A stretch of 32,479 nucleotides of DNA from Candidatus Saccharicenans sp. GTDB lineage: Bacteria > Acidobacteriota > Aminicenantia > Aminicenantales > Saccharicenantaceae. The position numbers and the translations under genes are program-made. Of the stretch, positions 23,215-31,060 are shown piece after piece. How positions within the stretch are numbered: position 1 is the first letter of the stretch; each line of letters opens with the position of its first letter. The notes below the pieces were generated by a model. The model was not told the DNA's origin. It did no database searches and saw only the letters and a program-made list of their open reading frames with translations. The stretch spans positions 1-32,479 of the forward strand of contig JAOAIU010000045.1 of NCBI GenBank assembly GCA_026414545.1, given 5' to 3'.

Positions 23215-24651
23215 TTATTTTACAACCTTGAAGGGCGACAGGGCCCGCTCGGTGTTAATTCTCCCGTAGCCGGCATAGTCGTCCCGGCCCGCAGTTTCGA
23301 TATCGTCCGGGGTGTACTTGATGAGTTTCATGATGTCAGCCGGACTCAGCCAGGGCTTGCTGGCCTTGATCAGGGCAGCAAAGCCGGCCACGTGCGGCGT
23401 GGCCATGGAAGTGCCGGTGGCAAAAGCATAAGGCAGATAACCGGGCTCGGTCATGGCTACCGGGATGGTGCTCAGCACCCAGACGCCGGGAGCGGCCACG
23501 TCCACTTGCGGGCCGCTGTTGCTGAAGTCGGCTACCTCATCGTTGTAATCGCTGGCTGCAACGGCCAGGCAGAATTCATCGTAGGCGGCGGGATAGAGGA
23601 CCCCGGCCACTCCGTCGTTGCCCGAAGCAGCCACCAGGACAATTCCCTTATTGAAGGCGTATTCCAGGGCGGCTCTCAGGGCCGTGGCCGGCTCGTCCCC
23701 GCCAACGCTCATGTTGATGACTCCGACCTTGGCCGGCCCCGAACTGTAATCAGCAGCCCAGATCAGGGCTTCGATCAGGTCGGAATAATCGCCCTCGCCT
23801 TCGGCCGAGATAACTTTTCCGGGCAGCAGGCGGCAGTCCCAGGCCACTCCGGCGATACCCTCGGTGTTATTGGTGGCGGCGGCGATAATACCGGCCACGT
23901 GGGTTCCATGCCAGTGGTCATCCATGGCATCGTTATCATCGTTGATGAAATCCTTGCCGGTGGAAATCACTTTGCTGGCTAGGTCTGGGTGGGTGTAATC
24001 GATTCCAGAGTCGAGGACGGCTATGAGCAGGTTGGGGTCGCCTTTGGCGAAGTCCCAGGCACCGGTGGCCTTGATGTCGGCCCGGTTCTTCCCGGTCGGG
24101 CTGCCCGGAATTTGCAGGGTGCCGCCGGGGTTGTAGAGCGCGTACTGGTAGCGGAACAACTGGTCGTTGGGTTGGGCGGCCAGGCGCAATTTGTAATCGG
24201 GCTCGGCGTACAGGACATCGGGGTTGTTTTTCAATGCGGCCAGGGTTTCTTCAACCGTTGTGCCCTGGCCTACCTTGACCACGTAGACGTTTATCTTCGG
24301 AATTAGCTTGTAGCCGCCTGGCTGGTAGGCCCGCAGAATGTTCTCGGTTGATTGGGTAGAAAGTTCCGGCTTGAACCTGACCAGGATTTTTTCGGATGAA
24401 TACTTTGGCCTGCCGGACAGACTGACCGGCTGGCTGATAGCCTTAATCCGGGCCGGCGGAGCCGGGTTTAACCTTGACTTCAGGGCTTGTTCCAGCCGGC
24501 TGGTTGTCTTCTGGCTGGAAGCCGCCAGTCTATCCTTTAGCTTGTTCTGGGCCCCGGAATGGGTGGCCGAAATGACCAGCACCAGGGCCAGCAGAATCGA
24601 TATAGCTACCGGCCATAACCGGGATTTTTTCTTAAGGTTGATTGTAGCCAT
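23215..24651 (-). CDS. Secreted subtilisin-like (S8) serine protease
   Basis: The 478-residue protein has a signal peptide (hydrophobic 14-29, cleavage near residue 34), an inhibitor_I9-like propeptide (about 85-155, with KILVRFKPELS and ALKNNPDVLYAEPDY) and an S8 catalytic domain (about 195-475). The triad is D214 (AVLDSGIDYTHPDL), H248 (HGTHVAGI) and S415 (GTSMATPHVAG), with N345 for the oxyanion hole. All key residues are intact, so it should be active after propeptide removal. No C-terminal sorting domain is present, so it may be periplasmic or released. GGGAGG lies six bases before the ATG. It is the fifth gene of the PASTA-rpe-bamD-OMP-S8-recN operon. Confidence 0.94.
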   Translation of the reverse strand: MATINLKKKSRLWPVAISILLALVLVISATHSGAQNKLKDRLAASSQKTTSRLEQALKSRLNPAPPARIKAISQPVSLSGRPKYSSEKILVRFKPELSTQSTENILRAYQPGGYKLIPKINVYVVKVGQGTTVEETLAALKNNPDVLYAEPDYKLRLAAQPNDQLFRYQYALYNPGGTLQIPGSPTGKNRADIKATGAWDFAKGDPNLLIAVLDSGIDYTHPDLASKVISTGKDFINDDNDAMDDHWHGTHVAGIIAAATNNTEGIAGVAWDCRLLPGKVISAEGEGDYSDLIEALIWAADYSSGPAKVGVINMSVGGDEPATALRAALEYAFNKGIVLVAASGNDGVAGVLYPAAYDEFCLAVAASDYNDEVADFSNSGPQVDVAAPGVWVLSTIPVAMTEPGYLPYAFATGTSMATPHVAGFAALIKASKPWLSPADIMKLIKYTPDDIETAGRDDYAGYGRINTERALSPFKVVK

Positions 24652-24672
24652 CTCTGTCCTCCCTTCCAGACC

Positions 24673-25461
24673 TTAGAAACCGTAATAGATGCTCAGTCCG
24701 GCGCCGATTCCGGTGCGGGAACCAGGAAAAATCCTGACCTTCGGGACCACGGTAATCTTGTCCACCAGGAAGAAGCTCCAGCCGGCGGTGATGGAAACAT
24801 AGCTGACGCCCTTGAGGTCCACCGTCTGCTCGCCTTCCAGGTCCTCTATTTTTTCATTCATTTTGAATTTGCCCCAGAAGTAGGAGCCGGCCACTTCTAT
24901 AAAGGGCTGACTGCCTTCGAGAGCGTCGTAGGTCACCCTCAGTCCACCGCTGGCCTGGGACCAGGAAGGCGTGGCCGTGGCCGTCCCCGGAACAACCAGT
25001 CCCGACAGGGCAAAGTTTTTATTGAATCCCAGGCAGGAAGCGAATTCAGCCACGAGTCCAAAGTTAAAACCTGAGGCCGGGAGCAACCTGGCCTCGGCCC
25101 TGGCCCCAAACAGCAACCCGGTGATGCTTCCGCCCTGGTATTCGAGCGTCAGAGGCAACTGGTCAAAGACCACCCCGTTGAGCCGGGGAAGACCAAGTCC
25201 GCCAAAGAAACTGAGGTTGAACCGGTTGCCCAGGTTCCTGGCCCGCAGCTCGAGCATCATGTTGGTGGCCTTCAGGGTGCTGGTCTGGTCGGCCCATTTT
25301 ATTCCGCGGGCGTAGAGTTCACCGCTCAGGCCGAATTCCCAGGCGGGCCCGCCCCGGTCCTGGGCTCGAAGCACCCGGGGGCCGGCCGAAAGCAGAATCA
25401 GAGCCAGGCCGACTACCAGGACTCCGGCCAGCCTCTTTGCCTTTCCTGCACTTTCTTTCAT
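24673..25461 (-). CDS. Predicted outer-membrane beta-barrel protein
   Basis: From the ATG at 25461 this is 262 residues. A signal peptide (hydrophobic 11-27) is probably cleaved after LRAQ near 34. The rest has alternating hydrophobic and polar stretches with many Gly and aromatic residues (such as FNLSFFGGLGLPRL) and ends in LSIYYGF, a C-terminal aromatic typical of BAM substrates. It is too short for a TonB receptor and resembles 8-12 strand barrels; no specific family is recognised. The start is chosen because GGAGGAAGAG directly precedes it; an upstream ATG at 25476 overlaps the bamD stop. Its neighbours are a BamD-like lipoprotein and the secreted protease. Confidence 0.75.
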   Translation of the reverse strand: MKESAGKAKRLAGVLVVGLALILLSAGPRVLRAQDRGGPAWEFGLSGELYARGIKWADQTSTLKATNMMLELRARNLGNRFNLSFFGGLGLPRLNGVVFDQLPLTLEYQGGSITGLLFGARAEARLLPASGFNFGLVAEFASCLGFNKNFALSGLVVPGTATATPSWSQASGGLRVTYDALEGSQPFIEVAGSYFWGKFKMNEKIEDLEGEQTVDLKGVSYVSITAGWSFFLVDKITVVPKVRIFPGSRTGIGAGLSIYYGF

Positions 25462-25472
25462 CTCTTCCTCCC

Positions 25473-26309
25473 TCATTTGGTTGGCTTCGTCGGCTGCGCT
25501 TTTTTAACCTGTTCGGTTTTTTTCAGCAGCTCTATCGATTTTATTCTTTTCTGGGCCTGCTTGACAAACTTGCTCTTCGGATAGTCTGAGATGAGCTTGG
25601 TGAAGTAGGGCAGGCTCTCGTCGTATTTCTTTCCCTTGAAGTAGCAATCGGCGATGTAAAAGTACACAGCGTCCAGCCGCGGGAATTCCGGGTAAGTAGT
25701 GATGATGGGCTGGAGCCGGTTGAGGGCGGCCCGATAGGACCTGGCCTTGTAATAATATTCGCCTATCATCAGCTCGTGGGCAGCCAGGCGGTTCTCGCAG
25801 TCCTTGATTTTTTCGGCGGCCTGGGTGGCATACTCGCTGGTGGGATAGTTGGCTACCACCTTCTTGAATTCATTCAGGGCCTGGATGGTCTTGGTCTGGT
25901 CGCGGCCCGGCTTCAGGATTCCCTTGTAGTTGGTCATGGCAATCTGGAACTGGCAGTAGGGAACCGAGGGGCTGGTCGGATAGAGGCTCATGAATTCCCG
26001 GTACTCGGCTGCGGCCAGGATCAGGTTGGCCTCATCGCCCTTGCTGAAGTAGGTATCGGCAATGAGCAGCTTGGCCCGCTGGGCGTAGAAGCTGCGGGGA
26101 AAGGAGTCCATCAGCTGCCTGAGAAAGAGCAGCCCTTTTTCAAAATCCTTCTTGATGTAGGTCTCGCCCAGCTTGTAGAGCGATTCGTCCGAAGCCAGGG
26201 TTTCCTGGGGGAGCGATTCCAGGGTCAGCGGTTTTTTCCGGCAGGCGGTGGACCCGAAAACCATCAGGACCAGCGATAGGAACAGACTCAGAAAAAGCTT
26301 TTTATTCAT
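25473..26309 (-). CDS. bamD: BamD-like outer-membrane assembly lipoprotein
   Basis: From the ATG at 26309 this is 278 residues. The N-terminus is a signal sequence ending in FGSTAC with C23 as the likely lipid-bearing cysteine, although the -3 residue is Ser, not the usual Leu. The rest is five TPR-like repeats with the BamD/YfiO pattern, for example LLFLRQLMDSFPRSFYAQRA, and TKLISDYPKSKFVKQAQ near the end. BamD is the essential lipoprotein partner of BamA in inserting barrel proteins. A plain TPR lipoprotein is the alternative. GAGGT lies seven bases before the chosen start; a longer reading to 26348 overlaps rpe. A barrel gene follows 11 bases downstream. Confidence 0.83.
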   Translation of the reverse strand: MNKKLFLSLFLSLVLMVFGSTACRKKPLTLESLPQETLASDESLYKLGETYIKKDFEKGLLFLRQLMDSFPRSFYAQRAKLLIADTYFSKGDEANLILAAAEYREFMSLYPTSPSVPYCQFQIAMTNYKGILKPGRDQTKTIQALNEFKKVVANYPTSEYATQAAEKIKDCENRLAAHELMIGEYYYKARSYRAALNRLQPIITTYPEFPRLDAVYFYIADCYFKGKKYDESLPYFTKLISDYPKSKFVKQAQKRIKSIELLKKTEQVKKAQPTKPTK

Positions 26310-26344
26310 CTTGTCTACCTCTATTATCAACCTCTCCATTCCGT

Positions 26345-27028
26345 TCATTTGGGTTTTCCATATTTCTGGTTGAATTCCGCGGCCACGGCCTTCATCTTCT
26401 TGATGGTCTCAACCGGGTCCTCGGCCCCGTAGACCGAGGAGCCGCAGATGGCGATATTCATCCCCAGCTCGAACAGCGAAGCCAGGTTGTCCAGCTTGAC
26501 CCCGCCGTCGACAGCGATGAGGGCCGGCAGTCCTTTTTCGGCAATCTGGCGGCTCAGCCGCTGTAGTTTATTCCTGGTGGCCGGGATGAATTTCTGCCCG
26601 CCCCAGCCCGGATTGACGGTCATGATGACCACAAAATCCAGGTCTTCCAGCACTTCGCTCAAAAGCTCAGCCGGGGTAGCCGGGTTGAGGGCCAGCCCGG
26701 CCTTGCGTCCGGCCTCCTTGATGGTGGCCAGGTCCTTGTGGACGTGTCGTGAAGCCTCCAGGTGGAAGGACAGCCAGTCGGCTCCTGCTTCCAGGAAAAG
26801 CGGTATCATTTTCGCCGGGTTGTCCACCATCAGATGGACGTTGAGAGGCAGCCCGGTTTTCTCGCGCAGGGCGGCTACCAGTTGATGGCCGAAGGTGATG
26901 TTGGGAACGAAGTGACCGTCCATGACGTCGATATGCACCATGTCGGCCTGGCCTTTTTCGGCCACAGCCACGGCCTCGGCCAGGCGGGAAAAGTCGGCCG
27001 AGAGAATGGAAGGGGCTATGTAGTACAT
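26345..27028 (-). CDS. rpe: Ribulose-phosphate 3-epimerase
   Basis: The 227-residue TIM-barrel enzyme interconverts ribulose 5-phosphate and xylulose 5-phosphate in the pentose phosphate pathway. Metal and catalytic residues are visible: H32 and D34 in HIDVMDGHFVPN, H65 in NVHLMV and D174 in AVDGGV. The phosphate-binding loop reads NPGWGGQKF (139-147), with Trp where Phe is usual. The PASTA gene's TAA is immediately followed by this ATG, so translation is coupled. It is the second gene of the envelope operon. Confidence 0.97.
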   Translation of the reverse strand: MYYIAPSILSADFSRLAEAVAVAEKGQADMVHIDVMDGHFVPNITFGHQLVAALREKTGLPLNVHLMVDNPAKMIPLFLEAGADWLSFHLEASRHVHKDLATIKEAGRKAGLALNPATPAELLSEVLEDLDFVVIMTVNPGWGGQKFIPATRNKLQRLSRQIAEKGLPALIAVDGGVKLDNLASLFELGMNIAICGSSVYGAEDPVETIKKMKAVAAEFNQKYGKPK

Positions 27029-27754
27029 TTAGCGGCTGACCTCCAGGCTGATGGGATTCCTTTTCTGGATGGGGTAGCCTCCCGGCGGATTCTGCCTGAT
27101 GATGACTCCCTTTTCCAGTCCAGGATAGTAAACGTACCTGATGTCTTCCACCTTGAAGCCGGCCCGCTGCAGCCAGGCGGTGGCCCGGTCAACTTTGCGG
27201 CCGATGAGGTCGGGCATCAGGTATTTCGTTTCCGGCTCCCCCTGACTGACCAGGAAGCCCACGGGGTGGTTTCTATCGACCACGGTCTCGGCCGGCGGGT
27301 TCTGGGCAATAATTTTCCCGGCCGGGTAACGCAGGCTGTGAATCTGGGAAAGCGGTCCCCGCGACAATCCTCGCTGCCTCAGGTCGAGGGTGGATTGTTC
27401 AAGGCTCTTTCCGGCATAAAGCGGAACGGTGACCGCCTCGCTGCCTGAGCTCACCACCACCTGGATCTGGCGGTTGACCTTGAGGCGCGAACCCGGAGCT
27501 GGGTCCTGGCTGATGATGCGGCCGCGGCTTACTTCCTCGGAAAACTGATATCCGGAAACGGCCAGGACCAGGTCCCTTTTCTGGAGTTCCTGGCGAGCCT
27601 GGTCCAGGCTCTTGCCGGCCAGGTCGGGGACAGAGACCATCTCGTCGCTGAGGATGATCTGGGAAGAAATGACCGCTCCGCCAAAAAAGAAGATCAGGAC
27701 GAGCAGAAGAAAATTGATCAGGTCCAGATACCAGTAGCTTTTATTGCCGGCCAT
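27029..27754 (-). CDS. Membrane-anchored three-PASTA-domain protein
   Basis: The 241-residue protein has one N-terminal transmembrane helix (about 11-33) and three PASTA domains (about 40-105, 108-170 and 175-240). Typical motifs are SVPDLAGKSLDQARQEL, RIISQDPAPGSRL and GVIIRQNPPGGYPI. There is no kinase or transpeptidase domain, so this is not a full PrkC or PBP; PASTA domains in those proteins sense or bind cell-wall material. A role at the periplasmic face of the wall is inferred. No Shine-Dalgarno is seen before the ATG at 27754. Instead a perfect palindrome lies ten bases upstream. It is the first gene of the PASTA-rpe-bamD-OMP-S8-recN operon. Confidence 0.88.
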   Translation of the reverse strand: MAGNKSYWYLDLINFLLLVLIFFFGGAVISSQIILSDEMVSVPDLAGKSLDQARQELQKRDLVLAVSGYQFSEEVSRGRIISQDPAPGSRLKVNRQIQVVVSSGSEAVTVPLYAGKSLEQSTLDLRQRGLSRGPLSQIHSLRYPAGKIIAQNPPAETVVDRNHPVGFLVSQGEPETKYLMPDLIGRKVDRATAWLQRAGFKVEDIRYVYYPGLEKGVIIRQNPPGGYPIQKRNPISLEVSR

Positions 27755-27764
27755 AGGTTTTGAT

Positions 27765-27778
27765 GATTAAGCTTAATC
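27765..27778. promoter_or_regulatory. Perfect palindrome before the PASTA start codon
   Basis: GATTAAGCTTAATC is a perfect 14-base palindrome 10 bases upstream of the PASTA ATG, where a Shine-Dalgarno would be expected. It could be a DNA operator or, less likely because it lacks a loop, an RNA structure. Confidence 0.45.
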
Positions 27779-27814
27779 CGTCTAAAAATTACAGCTTTAT
27801 TAATATCACATATC

Positions 27815-27820
27815 ATTATA
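27815..27820 (-). promoter_or_regulatory. Possible -10 box of the envelope operon
   Basis: A perfect TATAAT on the minus strand lies about 60 bases before the PASTA start. No convincing -35 is present at 16-18 bases. Confidence 0.45.
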
Positions 27821-27892
27821 CGAGTAAATAAGCATTGCGTTGCATGGCCGGAGGAAAGGCCCATCCCCGGAGCGTCACTGACCAGTCAGCTC

Positions 27893-27912
27893 CCGGTTGT
27901 GAGAACAACCGG
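27893..27912. promoter_or_regulatory. Inverted repeat over the threonine aldolase -35 (possible operator)
   Basis: CCGGTTGT (27893-27900) and ACAACCGG (27905-27912) form a perfect eight-base inverted repeat around GAGA. It covers the putative -35 hexamer of the threonine aldolase promoter. Confidence 0.5.
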
Positions 27913-27925
27913 ATAGGATTATAAT
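27897..27925 (+). promoter_or_regulatory. Promoter for threonine aldolase
   Basis: TTGTGA (27897-27902) is followed by 17 bases and a perfect TATAAT (27920-27925). The leader would be about 86 bases and contains a strong hairpin. Confidence 0.55.
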
Positions 27926-27981
27926 TGTTAAACCCGGCGACGGATTCTGGGTCGGCCGGGCAATCTCGGTTTGATAATTTA

Positions 27982-28005
27982 ATATATGAATGTTTATTCA
28001 TATAT
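27982..28005 (+). promoter_or_regulatory. Hairpin next to the threonine aldolase ribosome-binding site
   Basis: ATATATGAAT (27982-27991) and ATTCATATAT (27996-28005) form a perfect ten-base inverted repeat with loop GTTT. It ends directly before the AAGGAG Shine-Dalgarno (28006-28011). It could act as an RNA hairpin in the leader or as an operator. Confidence 0.5.
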
Positions 28006-28017
28006 AAGGAGAACGCG

Positions 28018-29052
28018 ATGAAACCCTTCTCTGATTTCCGGAGCGACACGGTCACCAGGCCGACCGAGGAAATGCGCCGGGCCATGATGGAAGCCGAAGT
28101 CGGCGACGACGTCCTGGGTGATGACCCCACGGTCCAGAAGCTCGAGGAACTGGCCGCATCCATCATGGGCAAGGAAGCTGGCCTGTTTGTCCCTTCCGGC
28201 ACCATGGGCAACTCCATCGCTGTCAAGATGTGGACCAGGGAGCTGGAGGAGGTCATTGTCGAGGAAAAGTCCCACATCTACAACATGGAATCAACCCACC
28301 TGACCTTCATCTCCCGGGTGACCCCGCGGCCGTTGCCCTCTAGGCGCGGCGCCATGGACCCGGAGCTGGTGAGAAGGCACGTCCGGCTGCCCTCGGTTCA
28401 CACCCCGAGGACTTCTCTCATCTGCCTGGAAAATACCCACAACAACTGGGGCGGGGCGGTGCTGCCCCTTGAAAATTTCGTGGCCATCAGGAAGATAGCC
28501 GACGAATTCGGGCTCAAAGTCCATCTGGACGGCGCCCGGATTTTCAACGCCAGTCAGGCCTCGGGTGTTCCGGTAAAGGAATACGCCAAGTATTGCGATT
28601 CAGTGATGTTCTGCCTGAGCAAGGGTCTGTCCTCGCCGGTCGGCTCGATGCTGGTCTCAGACCGCCTGACCATAGATTATGCCCGGAGGCTGAGAAAAGC
28701 CCTGGGAGGCGGATTGAGGCAGGTAGGGGTGCTGGCCGCCTGCGGGCTTATTTCTTTGACCAAGATGGTCGACCGCCTGAAGGATGACCACACCCGGGCC
28801 AGGAGGCTGGCCCAGGCCATCTATGACCTGCCCGGAATCACCCTCAACCCGGAGGAAGTTGAGACCAACATCATCATCTTTTACTTCAACCATCCGCGCC
28901 TGAGCATTCCCGAGCTGGTCAATCGCCTGAAGGAAAAGGGTGTGCTGTGCCTGGCCGTTTTTGGCGGGGTCAGGCTGGTTACCCATAAGGATGTTGATGA
29001 TGAGGACGTCGACCGGGCCATCAGGGCTTTCCGGGAAATCTTAGCAACCTGA
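28018..29052 (+). CDS. ltaE: Low-specificity L-threonine aldolase
   Basis: The 344-residue PLP enzyme of fold type I cleaves L-threonine or L-allo-threonine to glycine and acetaldehyde. It begins with the family signature DFRSDTVTRPTEEMRRAM and has GDDVLGDDPTVQKLE, PSGTMGNSIAV and HLDGARIFNA (D171 and R174 for cofactor contacts). K202 in CLSKGLSSPVGSML is the Schiff-base lysine. The frame is open upstream to 27925, but AAGGAG six bases before the ATG at 28018 and the family start fix the beginning. It is divergent from the PASTA operon and stands alone. Glycine production would link to one-carbon or amino-acid metabolism. Confidence 0.95.
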   Translation: MKPFSDFRSDTVTRPTEEMRRAMMEAEVGDDVLGDDPTVQKLEELAASIMGKEAGLFVPSGTMGNSIAVKMWTRELEEVIVEEKSHIYNMESTHLTFISRVTPRPLPSRRGAMDPELVRRHVRLPSVHTPRTSLICLENTHNNWGGAVLPLENFVAIRKIADEFGLKVHLDGARIFNASQASGVPVKEYAKYCDSVMFCLSKGLSSPVGSMLVSDRLTIDYARRLRKALGGGLRQVGVLAACGLISLTKMVDRLKDDHTRARRLAQAIYDLPGITLNPEEVETNIIIFYFNHPRLSIPELVNRLKEKGVLCLAVFGGVRLVTHKDVDDEDVDRAIRAFREILAT

Positions 29053-29365
29053 GCTGTTCCGGCCTGAAGTCTCAAGCAGCCGGGCCGGTGATAAGATAAG
29101 GGAGGGTAGAGGAGAATAGGTAGATTAACGGATTGCCCAAGCTCAACACGTTTCTATCGGTTCCCGGCGGCCGGGGCTTATGAGACTATTAACCCCGGCA
29201 GCAGAAGTCCCGAAGCAAAGCAGATTAATAAATAATAAAAAGGAATAGAGCAAAAAGGATATAATAAGGACCCGCGCTGGAAACCCAACTTCGGCCGGAG
29301 AGAAAAAGGGCTCTGGCCCGGAACTGGCCGGGATTCCGGCCGGGAGCCAGAGCAAGGAGTGAACC
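29053..29365 (+). other. Structured intergenic region before lpdA
   Basis: The 313-base gap contains an inverted repeat GCCGGGG (29170-29176) with CCCCGGC (29193-29199), an AT-rich tract (29224-29240), a perfect TATAAT at 29260-29265 without a clear -35, and a large hairpin (29310-29353, listed separately). I see no gene. Confidence 0.45.
29310..29353 (+). promoter_or_regulatory. Stable hairpin abutting the lpdA ribosome-binding site
   Basis: GCTCTGGC (29310-29317) pairs with GCCAGAGC (29346-29353). Inside, GGCCGG (29326-29331) pairs with CCGGCC (29336-29341) around GATT, with possible CC/GG pairs between the two stems. The AAGGAG Shine-Dalgarno starts at the next base (29354). No T-run follows, so it is not a terminator. 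Confidence 0.6.
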
Positions 29366-30769
29366 ATGGACGACAGGAAGCTGGTAATTATCGGCGGAGG
29401 ACCCGGCGGATATCTGGCCGCCCTCCGGGCTGCTCAACTCGGCCTTAAGGTCACGCTGGTTGAGGAAAACAGGGTGGGTGGAATCTGCATCAACGTCGGC
29501 TGCATCCCCACCAAATACCTGACCCACCAGAGCGCCATGTATCATCATTTGAAGAATTGCAAGAACCTGGATGGCCCCCTGGCTGAGTTAAAGCTTAACT
29601 GGGCCAGAGTCCAGCAGGGAAGGCAGGCCGTGGTCGACCGCCTGGTCAAGGGGCTGGAATTTCTTTTGAGCCGCAACAAGATCCAGGTCATAAAAGGGCG
29701 GGCAAAATTGACTGCTCCTGGCGAGGTCCTGGTCAAGACAGCCGCGGGAGAGCTGACTCTCCAGGCTGATCAGGTCATCCTGGCCACCGGCAGTCGTCCG
29801 GCTGACTTTCCTTTTCTCCGGTTTGACGGGAAGCTGGTCATCTCCAGCACCGAGGCCCTGTCGTTGCCAGAACCGCCCAGAAGCCTGCTGGTGGTCGGAG
29901 CCGGTGCCATCGGGCTGGAGCTGGGCTCGGTCTACCAGAGAGTGGGTACCGAGGTTACCGTCCTGGAAATCATGCCCACTATTCTGCCAGGAACCGACCT
30001 GGCCACAGCCCAGCGGCTGGAGAGAATCCTGAAGAAGCAGGGCTTGAAAATATATACCCGGATGAACATTGAAACGGCCGAAGTGGGCCCAAGCCAGCTG
30101 AGGTTGAAAGGCGTCAGCCTGGCCGACGGGAAGCCTTTTGAATATACGGCTGAGAAGGTATTGATCGCAGCCGGCCGAAAGCCCAACGTCGAAGACCTGG
30201 TCTGGGACCCGGAGCTGCTGCGGCGGCAGAAGGGAAATTTTGTCGAAGTTGACAGCGGCTGCCGGACTTCCATTCCTGGTGTTTACGCCATCGGAGACTT
30301 AATCGGAGGAAAGCTCCTGGCCCACAAGGCTTATCACGACGGAGTCGTGGCCGCCGAAAATGCGGCCGGGCACAGCACGAAGGTTGATTATACTGCCGTC
30401 CCAGCGGCTATCTTCACCGAGCCGGAGCTGGCCACGGTCGGGCTCTGCCAGGAAGAGGCCCAGGCCCGCGGTATAGAAATAAAGGTAGGGGAGTTTCCGC
30501 TCCAGGCCAACGGCCGGGCCCTGACCCTCGATAGCTACGAAGGAATGGTCAGGGTGATTGCCGATAAGAAAACAGATGAGGTGCTCGGCGCCCACCTCCT
30601 GGCCCCCCACGCCAGCGAGATGATTCCGGTCCTGACCATGGCTGTCTCCCGCCGACTGAAGCTCAGGGACCTCGATTCCATCATCTACATCCACCCGACC
30701 ATCTCCGAGTCGATTCCCGAGGCTGCCCTCAAGGCCGACGGCCTGGCCCTCCACATCCTGAACCAGTAA
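29366..30769 (+). CDS. lpdA: Dihydrolipoyl dehydrogenase
   Basis: The 467-residue flavoenzyme re-oxidises dihydrolipoyl groups of 2-oxoacid dehydrogenases or the glycine cleavage system using NAD. FAD binding is shown by GGGPGGYLAALRAAQLG (10-26), the redox disulfide by C41 and C46 in GGICINVGCIPTK, NAD binding by VVGAGAIGLELG (about 176-187) and the second FAD motif by GVYAIGDL. The C-terminal IYIHPTISESIPEAA carries the active-site His-Glu pair. The redox motif differs slightly from the common GGTCLNVGCIPSK. AAGGAG lies six bases before the ATG. No E1 or E2 gene is adjacent, so its complex cannot be named. Confidence 0.95.
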   Translation: MDDRKLVIIGGGPGGYLAALRAAQLGLKVTLVEENRVGGICINVGCIPTKYLTHQSAMYHHLKNCKNLDGPLAELKLNWARVQQGRQAVVDRLVKGLEFLLSRNKIQVIKGRAKLTAPGEVLVKTAAGELTLQADQVILATGSRPADFPFLRFDGKLVISSTEALSLPEPPRSLLVVGAGAIGLELGSVYQRVGTEVTVLEIMPTILPGTDLATAQRLERILKKQGLKIYTRMNIETAEVGPSQLRLKGVSLADGKPFEYTAEKVLIAAGRKPNVEDLVWDPELLRRQKGNFVEVDSGCRTSIPGVYAIGDLIGGKLLAHKAYHDGVVAAENAAGHSTKVDYTAVPAAIFTEPELATVGLCQEEAQARGIEIKVGEFPLQANGRALTLDSYEGMVRVIADKKTDEVLGAHLLAPHASEMIPVLTMAVSRRLKLRDLDSIIYIHPTISESIPEAALKADGLALHILNQ

Positions 30770-31060
30770 GAGCCTTCTGAGCAGGCTTTATGACCGGGCC
30801 CTGGTGGGGAGACAGAATACCAGAAACCTACCGAGCAGATTGAAAAGTTTTTATATCGGGAGTTGGTGGCCACCGGTGAAACTGAACCGGTCCTGAAATA
30901 ACGATTGTCGGGGAGCATAAAGAAGAAAATTAACCGATGAAGCTTTACCTCAATTACTGTGGATAACCCATTCGCAATCGCAGAAAATTAAGATATTTTG
31001 CTACCGGCTATCGGCCAGACTACCCCAGATTGGTTATCCTTCCGCAGTAAAAATTTCTGT

